This document shows, in pieces, positions 46,094-52,161 of a DNA stretch of 52,161 bases. The stretch is taken from positions 1 to 52,161 of the forward strand of contig JBFMBP010000027.1 of assembly GCA_040755155.1 (NCBI GenBank), in the 5' to 3' direction. Origin of the DNA: Candidatus Omnitrophota bacterium. GTDB lineage: Bacteria > Hinthialibacterota > Hinthialibacteria > Hinthialibacterales > Hinthialibacteraceae. The translations under genes were made by a program, and so were the position numbers. Numbering within the stretch: position 1 is the first letter of the stretch; every line of letters begins with the position of its first letter. The notes under the pieces were generated by a model, which was not told the origin of the DNA, ran no database searches, and saw nothing but the letters and a program-made list of their open reading frames with translations.

Positions 46094-47928
46094 AACCCCG
46101 CTATAAAGCGAATTGGGAGATTCTCTCTCGATTATGTCCGGATTTATGCTCAAAAATTGCGGCGGGCGCGATTCCAGAAGGTTCGCTTTCCATCGAATTT
46201 CATGAAAGCAAAAGCGGAGCGGCTACAGCCTGCGTTACGGGATGCGGCCGCCCGCGGTTTTTGCACAGCCGCTACGATCCCGTCAACGAAGCGCGGCGCT
46301 GGGCGGCGGGATTGCCGGCTTGCCAGGATTCCGTCGTACTGTTTCTAGGCTGGGGATTGGGTTATCACGCCTTAGAATGGATGCGCTTGCATGGGGGGGA
46401 GATGCAGGCCGTCGTCATCGCCGAGCCGGAGCTTGCGCTGTTTCTCCATTCGCTGCAATGCGCCGATCTGCGCCCGCTGGCTCAAGCGGCGCGAGTAGAA
46501 ATCGTTCTTGGCGAATCAGGCGGCGCTCTTTATCAGGCGCTGCTGCGCCAAATGGAATTTATTCTCACCGGCGGTTTTTATGTTATCTCTGCGCCATTCG
46601 CGGATATCTACCCGCCGGAATTCTTGCATACGCTGCGAGGGGAAATGCAGCGGCTTATGTACGCCAAGGAAGTGATGCTGCGGCACATGGCGGAGATGGG
46701 CGGCCTCTGCCAGCGCAACATCATCCGCAACCTGCCCGCCGCCGCCCGCAGCTGGCTGCCCCGCGACGTGAAGAACCTGGCGCGTAAGCAGCCCGCCGTC
46801 ATTATCGCCGCCGGACCGTCGTTAGACCGCAACATCGCTCTTTTGCCGTCGGCGCAAGGCAAAGCCTGGCTGTTCGCCGTCGATACCAGCTTGAGCATAT
46901 TGCAGCAGAGAGGCGTCTCTTGCCAGATCGTGGTTACTAAAGACCCGACGGAGCGCAATCTGCTCCATTTTCAAGGCGTCGATTTATCGCATCCGCCCGT
47001 CCTCGCCTTCGATCCCCAGATCGATCCCGCGATTCCGGCGATGTTTCCCGGCGCCTTTCTTATGATGCCCAACCGCAATCATGCGTTGCATTCGCATATT
47101 AAAGGATTGGAACTAACGCCGGACGATCTCTTGCCGCTGAGTACGAACGTGGCGTTGGCGGCGTTCAATCTCGCCGTTTGCATGGGCTGCGAACCGATTA
47201 TTTTCGTTGGCCTCGATCTTTGCTTCGCCGTTGGGGAAGGCTCGTCGCACGCCTCCGGTTCCGCCTTGGTTTCGGAGACGAATTATTCACCGCAGGATGG
47301 AAGTTTATTCTATCGGCGCGGCGAAGCTTGCGACGCTGTGGAGGCTATCGAAGTGGAAGGAATCGACGGCGCGCTATATCCAACGACGTCCACGTTCTAC
47401 GAAGCATTGAGGTTATTGGAATCGTTGATCGCCCAATCGGGAGTTCATTGCGTCGACGCTTCGGAAGGAGGGGCGAAGATCGCCGGGATGGAGATCATGA
47501 CGCTGGCGCAAGCGTTGGATCGTTATTGCATCCAACCTATCGACGATTCCGTTTTATACGCTCTTCCTAGACCTCAACGCGATGCCGCCGCTATCCGCCG
47601 CTGCCTCTCCGCCATCGCCGATCATATCGAACATTGCGGCGAAACCGCCCGGCAAGCGTTGGAATGTTTACATAAGAACGATCTCTCATCCATTCCTTCA
47701 TTTCGAATTGAAATTGAAAAGGATTATCGCCTCTACCAAGAGTTGCAGAGCGCCTTGGAAAGGATCATGGTGGAAGCCGCTCATCCCGGTTTTTGGAGAT
47801 GGGAATCGTTAGCCGAACAAGAAGCCATTGCGCGATGCCGGTGGTATTTTACGGAAATCGAAATGGCGGGTAAAGTTTATGCGCCGATGGTTCGGGAAGC
47901 GATGAAAATAGTGATGAATGAGGAGTGA
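46063..47928 (+). CDS. DUF115 (MptE/Maf-like) protein
   Basis: A 621-residue protein of the DUF115 family, which includes archaeal 6-hydroxymethylpterin diphosphokinase MptE and the bacterial Maf proteins that add nonulosonic sugars to flagellin. The signature nucleotide-binding part is AVIIAAGPSLDRNIALLP, with VDTSLSILQQRGVSCQIVVTKDP and, further on, PLSTNVALAAFNLAVCMGC and FVGLDLCFA. An N-terminal Rossmann-like segment (LFLGWGLGYHALEWM) precedes it, as in Maf. It may therefore be a glycosyltransferase for surface or pilus proteins, but no flagellin or sialic-type sugar genes are seen here. The first nine or so residues come from a period-7 repeat, so Met8 or Met9 may be the ancestral start. 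Confidence 0.82.
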   Translation: MMNDECGMMSEPRYKANWEILSRLCPDLCSKIAAGAIPEGSLSIEFHESKSGAATACVTGCGRPRFLHSRYDPVNEARRWAAGLPACQDSVVLFLGWGLGYHALEWMRLHGGEMQAVVIAEPELALFLHSLQCADLRPLAQAARVEIVLGESGGALYQALLRQMEFILTGGFYVISAPFADIYPPEFLHTLRGEMQRLMYAKEVMLRHMAEMGGLCQRNIIRNLPAAARSWLPRDVKNLARKQPAVIIAAGPSLDRNIALLPSAQGKAWLFAVDTSLSILQQRGVSCQIVVTKDPTERNLLHFQGVDLSHPPVLAFDPQIDPAIPAMFPGAFLMMPNRNHALHSHIKGLELTPDDLLPLSTNVALAAFNLAVCMGCEPIIFVGLDLCFAVGEGSSHASGSALVSETNYSPQDGSLFYRRGEACDAVEAIEVEGIDGALYPTTSTFYEALRLLESLIAQSGVHCVDASEGGAKIAGMEIMTLAQALDRYCIQPIDDSVLYALPRPQRDAAAIRRCLSAIADHIEHCGETARQALECLHKNDLSSIPSFRIEIEKDYRLYQELQSALERIMVEAAHPGFWRWESLAEQEAIARCRWYFTEIEMAGKVYAPMVREAMKIVMNEE

Positions 47929-47940
47929 TGAATGATGAAT
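47911..47940. repeat. Period-7 minisatellite (copy 8)
   Basis: GATGAATGAGGAGTGATGAATGATGAAT begins inside the DUF115 gene and contains its stop; the protein's last residues MNEE come from the repeat. Confidence 0.85.
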
Positions 47941-47943
47941 GGC

Positions 47944-47973
47944 GGCCAAGGGCGAAGTTTTACGCCCTTGGCC
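47944..47973. repeat. CAAGGGCG hairpin repeat (copy 2)
   Basis: GGCCAAGGGCG and CGCCCTTGGCC form a perfect 11-base-pair stem with an eight-base loop, 16 bases after the DUF115 stop. It has the same spacing from a stop codon as copy 1 behind sucC. Confidence 0.9.
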
Positions 47974-48043
47974 TCCCTCATTGAATTGGTGAGTAAAGAT
48001 TGAAATTTGATGGAGGATACGTTGATTCAGCAAAAACCTTAAA

Positions 48044-48775
48044 TCACATATTATTAACCAGTTCCCAGCGTTGTTGGGCTTGGTTGATTTCGCGGGGCTT
48101 GGCGCCTAGGGCTTTGGCTATGGATGCGGCCATAACGCGGTTGCCTCTTGGATTCATGTGGACTCCGTCGGTAGTCATTAGGTTTTCTTGGTCCAGTTTC
48201 TTTCGATACCAATCCTCGAAAATTTTATTCAAATCGCATAGGACGATCTTTTTCTCTTTAGCCAATTGGCGTAGAAATTCGTTATAGGGGCGCAGGGTTT
48301 CGTTTTCCTTGCTTGTGTGGTTTTCTAAGATGGGAGTAGCGGTGAGGAGGAGTACTTTGGCCCCCGCTTTTTGACAGCGGTCGATCATTTCGATCATGTT
48401 TTTCTTGTAATCGGGCAGGAGAACGCCTTGGAGTTGTGGATTGAATTGATGCCATACGTCGTTGACTCCGCAGGAGATGCTGACCCAGGTTGGCTTATGG
48501 TCGAGAACGTCTTTTTGCAGGCGTTCGAGCATTTGGTTGGATTTATGGCCGCTGATTCCCGCGTTGACGGTTTTGACTTCGTAACCGTTCACGTCGCAAA
48601 ATAATTTAAAAAGCGTGACGTAGCCTTCCGGACCGCCGCCCGCCTGCGTGATGCTGTCGCCCAGAAAGACGATGGAATCGCCGTCTTTCAACAGGAAGCC
48701 ATTCATTTGCGCCGCCGCTCCCCACGCCAGGGCGCCTATGCCTAAGAACAATAATAACAGATAGTTGGAATTCAT
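48044..48775 (-). CDS. Secreted SGNH/GDSL-family hydrolase
   Basis: A 243-residue exported esterase-type hydrolase. A signal peptide (1-22, ending GAAA) precedes the SGNH blocks: block I VFLGDSITQAGGG with the catalytic Ser41, block II/III VNAGISGHKSNQML with the oxyanion Gly, VSISCGVNDVWH with the Asn, and block V DGVHMNPRGN with the catalytic Asp and His. Members of this family often deacetylate polysaccharides or cleave esters. The ATG at 48775 has GAGGTGAT eight bases upstream; an in-frame start at 48814 would only lengthen the n-region. It is a single gene, convergent with the DUF115 gene. Confidence 0.92.
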   Translation of the reverse strand: MNSNYLLLLFLGIGALAWGAAAQMNGFLLKDGDSIVFLGDSITQAGGGPEGYVTLFKLFCDVNGYEVKTVNAGISGHKSNQMLERLQKDVLDHKPTWVSISCGVNDVWHQFNPQLQGVLLPDYKKNMIEMIDRCQKAGAKVLLLTATPILENHTSKENETLRPYNEFLRQLAKEKKIVLCDLNKIFEDWYRKKLDQENLMTTDGVHMNPRGNRVMAASIAKALGAKPREINQAQQRWELVNNM

Positions 48776-49002
48776 TCTTTCATCACCTCGCCGTTTTTTT
48801 TTCGATAAACGCATTTCGAGGATGAGTATAAAACAGAATATGATGATTAGGCAATGGATTGTTCAAGGGCGGAAAACTCTGCCCTTGCCGCCCGTCTTGG
48901 GAAATGACGAGTAATGAATTCGGGGAAAAGAAAACGCAGGAGATAAAAAGGGCGGGAGGGCGCTGGGGGGGACATGATTGATGGGATCATGTAACATTTT
49001 GT
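48776..49002. other. Intergenic region with CAAGGGC hairpin and inverted repeat
   Basis: Contains the third CAAGGGC hairpin (48864-48887, CAAGGGC with loop and GCCCTTG) upstream of the SGNH hydrolase gene, and a 21-base inverted repeat ACATGAT-N7-ATCATGT at 48972-48992. No gene is seen. Confidence 0.7.
48972..48992. promoter_or_regulatory. Candidate operator: ACATGAT-N7-ATCATGT
   Basis: Perfect seven-base arms around a seven-base spacer, placed eleven bases upstream of the -35 box of the pseudopilin promoter, where an activator dimer would bind. The role is inferred from position and symmetry. Confidence 0.5.
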
Positions 49003-49031
49003 GTGACGTTTTTGAATCGTCATGATATAAT
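49003..49031 (+). promoter_or_regulatory. Promoter with consensus extended -10 for the pseudopilin operon
   Basis: TATAAT (49026-49031) preceded by TG and one base is a perfect extended -10. Seventeen bases upstream is GTGACG, a four-of-six match to the -35 consensus. Transcription would begin near 49038, leaving a leader of about 445 bases before the ATG at 49483. Confidence 0.65.
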
Positions 49032-49482
49032 GATGTTCGAAAGCAGGCAGATGCGTTTCTAAGTTGTTATTCTTGTGCTATTTGTCGTTGGACCCCTGCA
49101 ACGGCGTAGGCTCGCGGCCATTCTTATTTCGATCGGCTGGCGGGAGTTACGAGACGGCGGGCGCGATGTTATGATGTAAACCTGATAACTTCTTCTCCTA
49201 TGTTGTTGAATTGCGCCCGGAATACGTTAATTCGCCATATGAAAACAGGGAACGTTACAATCCCAAAACTTTAGAGACGTGATGGATGCGCATCGAGTTC
49301 GCCTGTGCGGGCGATGCGATTTCGCGATGAAAAGTTAAAATACGCTCGTTTTTTCGAGCCGCGATATTGTAAGTACGTAATAAAGGCGAAAATGCGATCC
49401 CGCGCCGATGGTTAATGGAAAAACAAGAAATTTCTTCCAAGCGGTTATCCGCTGGCAGAAAAGGGAATACAAGGCGGCCATC
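49032..49482 (+). promoter_or_regulatory. Long leader of the pseudopilin operon
   Basis: No separate gene is evident. Small hairpins occur at 49086-49103 (CGTTG-N8-CAACG) and near 49343-49358 (GCTCG-T6-CGAGC). The frame of the first pseudopilin extends upstream to 49408, but those 25 residues precede the prepilin leader and lack a good ribosome binding site. Like the giant gene, this unit combines an extended -10 promoter with a several-hundred-base leader. Confidence 0.4.
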
Positions 49483-50298
49483 ATGAAAGATCAAAGACTA
49501 ACCGGACGCGATGCGAATCGCCGATTGGCCTCAGGATTTACGATGGTGGAAATCCTGATCGTGATCGGGATTATCGGCATCCTGGCGGCGATCGGCTCGG
49601 TGGGATACGTGAAGCAATTGAACCAAAGCCGCGTCGATTCCGCCGTATCGTATATCAATGCGAAATTGCAGCAGGCGCGGCAGATGGCCATCGCCATACG
49701 CCAGATCCGGCGGGTGGCCATCGATGCAGGCGCGTTCGACACAGAGTCGAAAAATTGGCGTACCCGGCGGGCGACGATCTGGATCGAAGGAAAAGTCTGC
49801 CAGGAATATCTTTTCAGCGATCCGGCGCAATGCGAGAATCCATTGAAGCGGGCCAGCGCCTCTACGGTGCCCAACGCCTACGAGATCGGCGATCCCGATT
49901 CGCTTCCGGATGGAGTGTCCATCGCGGATGTGGACGGCCTGATACCGGGCGACGGCGGCAATGCGGAAATTTTCTATATCGAATTCAATCCCCGCGGCGC
50001 GGTGAGCAAAGTGTATTTTCAAGGAAAAGAAGCGGAAACGAATTACAACGAAATCGCGCCCGTCATTCACCTGACCCGCGACAACGAAACGTTTGCCATC
50101 GAAGGAGAAAGCGGGGATTACGAATGGGCGTTGAGCCAGGCGGGTTCCGCCGCCATTTTGTTCGATGGTGGCGACGACCAGAACGAACGGTATAAAATCC
50201 AAACGGTGGAAGTGGTCCGATTGACGGGAAAGACGCGATTTTACGATTTCGCCGTGATGAATCCGTGGCCGCTCGACGAACCGGAAGAAACGAAATAA
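49483..50298 (+). CDS. Type II secretion-like pseudopilin (GspH/FimT type)
   Basis: A 271-residue prepilin. The leader ends at Gly18 and the mature N-terminus is FTMVEILIVIGIIGILAAIG, with Phe at +1 and Glu at +5, the standard site for prepilin peptidase (PilD/GspO) cleavage and N-methylation. The hydrophobic helix is followed by NAKLQQARQMAIAIRQIRRV, typical of GspH/FimT minor pseudopilins, and a beta-rich C-terminal domain. It is the first gene of an operon; the next pseudopilin starts 26 bases after its stop. The start at 49483 gives a normal-length leader; AAGGCGG lies upstream. Other secretion or pilus genes probably follow outside the window. Confidence 0.88.
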   Translation: MKDQRLTGRDANRRLASGFTMVEILIVIGIIGILAAIGSVGYVKQLNQSRVDSAVSYINAKLQQARQMAIAIRQIRRVAIDAGAFDTESKNWRTRRATIWIEGKVCQEYLFSDPAQCENPLKRASASTVPNAYEIGDPDSLPDGVSIADVDGLIPGDGGNAEIFYIEFNPRGAVSKVYFQGKEAETNYNEIAPVIHLTRDNETFAIEGESGDYEWALSQAGSAAILFDGGDDQNERYKIQTVEVVRLTGKTRFYDFAVMNPWPLDEPEETK

Positions 50299-50324
50299 GC
50301 GGGCGGCGGAGCCGGGAGGACGTC

Positions 50325-51863
50325 ATGAATATAAAACAATCGATTCCTGGCCTGAATCGGGCGAAAAGGAACGAAGGATTTACATTGCTGGAAGTCATCA
50401 TCGCCGCCGCCATTTTGGGCTTGGGGCTGTTGTCGATCGTGAAGGTGTTTCCTTACGGCATTGAGGCGGCCCGCCGGGCGGAGGATTTGACGCAGGCGAC
50501 GCTGCTGGCGCAGGACCTTTTCGAGGGGATGAAGAGCGATCCCATCAATTTCCCACTGCTGCCCGGCGCCAGTTCCGTATTGATTCCCATGCCGGGCAAC
50601 GGATACGACGACGATACCAATAACGAGATGTTCAACGCCGACAGGGGGCGGGTGCGGAACAATCCTTACGATCTGAACAACAACGGCAAGCCGGACGTGG
50701 ATTTCGACGGACTGCCGGAAAAGGACGGCGCGGGATTGCGGACGAATCCGCCCAATGGAATCGACGACGACGGCGACGGCGCAGGGGACGATAATGGCGA
50801 CAGTTTCAGCTATTCCCGCTCTTCGACGATGATGCGGCGGGCGTTCGCCCATCTGCGATCCGGCGCGTTGGACGGAGATTATTATTACGATCCCGAACCC
50901 AATATCGATGAGGAGATTGGCAACGGAAAAGACGACGATGGCGACGGATTGATCGACGAGGATTGCCGTTTGGCGTCGGTGAGAATTTCGCGGACGAACG
51001 TTCTTTTGCCTCTGCTGGCGGGAGACGGAATGGATAACGATGGCGATGGAGAAGATAACGACGACGATCCGCGAACGCCCGCCATTGCCGATGGGATCGA
51101 TAATGACGGCGATGGAATGATTGACGAAGGCATCGACGAAGAGATTTGGGACGGTTTCGATAACGATAAGGATGGTTTGATCGACGAAGACTGTCAAAAC
51201 GCCCGCTTTCCGTTCAGCCCTTCCCTATTCCCGGCCCCGTTCAGCCGCTATTCCTGGCAGATTTTCGTAGGCCGCATTCCCAACAATGGCCGTTATGGAA
51301 TCGAAGACGTCAACGGAGACGGCTCGCCGGATTTGGGGGATGGCATCGACAACGACGGCGATGGCCTGGTCGATGAAGAATTGCCGGACGGCTTGGATTT
51401 GGATTACCCGATCGCGTCCAATCGGCGGCAGGGGATGACCTACTTGAAGAACTACGCCGGATTGCCCCAGTCTGACGGATTGGTGGACGAAGATTGCATC
51501 GCGGCGCCGCTTCCGAATTGGCGCAGAGTGGATATCGTCATCTCCTGGGGAGGCGATGGCGAGGATAACGATGGAGATTCCGCCAAGGCGCGCGTCGATC
51601 CCCAATCCACCTACCAATTAGGCGATACTCTCGATCAGAGAAACCGGCGTATGACGCAGCGGATTTCCTATGGCGCGGTATCGTGGGGAATCGACGAAGA
51701 GAAACTAGACGGCATCGATAACGATTTCGACGGCGAGATCGATGAAGACTGCTATAAATTCGAATTCAAATTGACGGGATTCATCAATCTGGAGAATCCA
51801 TCCCAATCCTTCACCATGACCAGCGGCCAACCGCGAGGTTTGGCAATCAGTTCCCGCGAGTGA
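50325..51863 (+). CDS. Pseudopilin (GspI/PilV-like) with Asp-rich MopE-type repeats
   Basis: A 512-residue prepilin. The leader is cut after Gly18; the mature helix FTLLEVIIAAAILGLGLLSI has Phe+1 and Glu+5, and the following region (VFPYGIEAARRAEDLTQATLLAQDL) resembles GspI/PilV minor pilins. From about residue 90 to 465 the protein carries nine or so acidic units of the form DGIDNDGDGLIDEDC, for example near 145, 203, 233, 258, 276, 340, 410 and 462. Such units are known from MopE/SACCP-type copper-binding and calcium-binding proteins, and they resemble thrombospondin-type calcium loops. Finding them inserted in a minor pilin is unusual. GGGAGGA four bases before the ATG at 50325 fixes the start. 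The short C-terminal part (KFEFKLTGFINLENPSQSF) returns to a pilin-like strand pattern. Confidence 0.85.
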   Translation: MNIKQSIPGLNRAKRNEGFTLLEVIIAAAILGLGLLSIVKVFPYGIEAARRAEDLTQATLLAQDLFEGMKSDPINFPLLPGASSVLIPMPGNGYDDDTNNEMFNADRGRVRNNPYDLNNNGKPDVDFDGLPEKDGAGLRTNPPNGIDDDGDGAGDDNGDSFSYSRSSTMMRRAFAHLRSGALDGDYYYDPEPNIDEEIGNGKDDDGDGLIDEDCRLASVRISRTNVLLPLLAGDGMDNDGDGEDNDDDPRTPAIADGIDNDGDGMIDEGIDEEIWDGFDNDKDGLIDEDCQNARFPFSPSLFPAPFSRYSWQIFVGRIPNNGRYGIEDVNGDGSPDLGDGIDNDGDGLVDEELPDGLDLDYPIASNRRQGMTYLKNYAGLPQSDGLVDEDCIAAPLPNWRRVDIVISWGGDGEDNDGDSAKARVDPQSTYQLGDTLDQRNRRMTQRISYGAVSWGIDEEKLDGIDNDFDGEIDEDCYKFEFKLTGFINLENPSQSFTMTSGQPRGLAISSRE

Positions 51864-51868
51864 TTTGA

Positions 51869-51897
51869 AATGATGAGTGATGAATGATGAATGATGA
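51869..51897. repeat. Period-7 minisatellite (copy 9)
   Basis: Four GATGAGT/GATGAAT units beginning six bases after the stop of the MopE-repeat pseudopilin gene. Confidence 0.85.
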
Positions 51898-51915
51898 ACT
51901 CATGTTGCGCAAATC

Positions 51916-51950
51916 CATTCCCTCGCCCTCTGGGAGAGGGTTAGGGTGAG
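51916..51950. repeat. CCCTC/GAGGG hairpin repeat
   Basis: CCCTCGCCCTCTGGGAGAGG followed by GTTAGGGTGAGGG, almost identical to the left half of the element at 2512-2617. Confidence 0.85.
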
Positions 51951-51966
51951 GGATTTTAACTTGTAG

Positions 51967-51995
51967 GGTGGGCTCAAAGTGAAGCGTAGCCCACC
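51967..51995. repeat. GGTGGGCT/AGCCCACC hairpin repeat
   Basis: An eight-base-pair stem (51967-51974 with 51988-51995) inside TAGGGTGGGCTC..GTAGCCCACCA, a phrase common in dispersed repeats of cyanobacteria and other environmental bacteria. Confidence 0.8.
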
Positions 51996-52028
51996 AATCC
52001 CTTGTGGCAGGGCGGCATGGATGGGTGG

Positions 52029-52054
52029 CAAGGGCAAGCTTGTTTTTGCCCTTG
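52029..52054. repeat. CAAGGGC hairpin repeat (copy 4)
   Basis: CAAGGGCAA and TTGCCCTTG form a nine-base-pair stem with an eight-base loop rich in T. Confidence 0.85.
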
Positions 52055-52161
52055 AATTAAACAAATAAAGTTGATTAGGGATGGATCGAACGAAGCAGCT
52101 CATCCACGCAAGACGAGGAACGACGAGCAAAGCGCAAGGATCGGCGAGAGGAAAGAAGGTT

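Larger units (their letters stand above)
51864..52161. other. Repeat cluster at the right edge
   Basis: No gene is supported in these 298 bases. They hold a period-7 minisatellite (copy 9, 51869-51897), a CCCTCGCC/GGTGAGGG hairpin (51916-51950), a GGTGGGCT/AGCCCACC hairpin (51967-51995) and a fourth CAAGGGCAA hairpin (52029-52054), one after another. The last 70 bases are purine-rich and contain ACGAGGAACGACGAGC, which may belong to another repeat cut by the window end. Confidence 0.75.

Overview
The window looks like chromosome from an uncultured Gram-negative bacterium. Lipoprotein and Sec signal peptides, type II secretion-like pseudopilins, a giant secreted repeat protein, Pro/Thr-rich linkers joined to FG-GAP repeats, and many dispersed intergenic repeats resemble candidate-phylum genomes such as Omnitrophota, Sumerlaeota or Hydrogenedentota. 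That placement is an impression from gene style; no marker gene here fixes the phylum. I see no transposase, phage module or CRISPR array.

Layout. Positions 1-2.5 kb hold a minus-strand group: DUF2905 membrane protein, queA (queuosine biosynthesis) and an HD phosphohydrolase that looks short at its C-terminus. From 2.8 to 9.2 kb there are a zinc-less MDR dehydrogenase, a two-gene membrane-protein operon, a secreted TIM-barrel-like protein and a membrane-anchored TPR protein. From 9.5 to 30.7 kb is a cell-surface block: a solute-binding-like lipoprotein, a 3770-residue secreted protein with its own promoter, long leader and strong terminator, a sulfatase-fold lipoprotein, a P-domain/FG-GAP protein with two Pro-Thr linkers, and an unrecognised secreted protein. 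From 30.7 to 34.9 kb come a GT4 glycosyltransferase coupled to a methyltransferase, an anion/arsenite-type permease and a small membrane protein.

From 35.1 to 44.5 kb everything reads on the minus strand: a TPR protein, tRNA-Val(CAC), leuS, a lone HicB-like protein, sucC without sucD, a hicB-hicA toxin-antitoxin pair, and an M1 aminopeptidase with HEAT repeats. From 45 to 51.9 kb are a DUF4432 aldose-epimerase-like protein overlapping a DUF115 (MptE/Maf-like) protein, an SGNH hydrolase on the minus strand, and the start of a pseudopilin operon. The second pseudopilin carries a large Asp-rich insert of MopE-like DGIDNDGDG repeats.

The intergenic DNA is unusually structured. At least six families of short dispersed repeats are visible: a period-7 GATGAAT minisatellite at nine gene borders, about 150-bp MITE-like elements, CCCTC/GAGGG hairpins, CAAGGGCG hairpins, a 100-bp TTTGTC inverted repeat and a 180-bp AATCACGAAA inverted repeat. 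Several run into genes and supply start codons, stop codons or even coding sequence. The most distinctive candidates for follow-up are the MopE-repeat pseudopilin, the giant surface protein with its palindrome-bearing leader, and the period-7 repeat at gene junctions.
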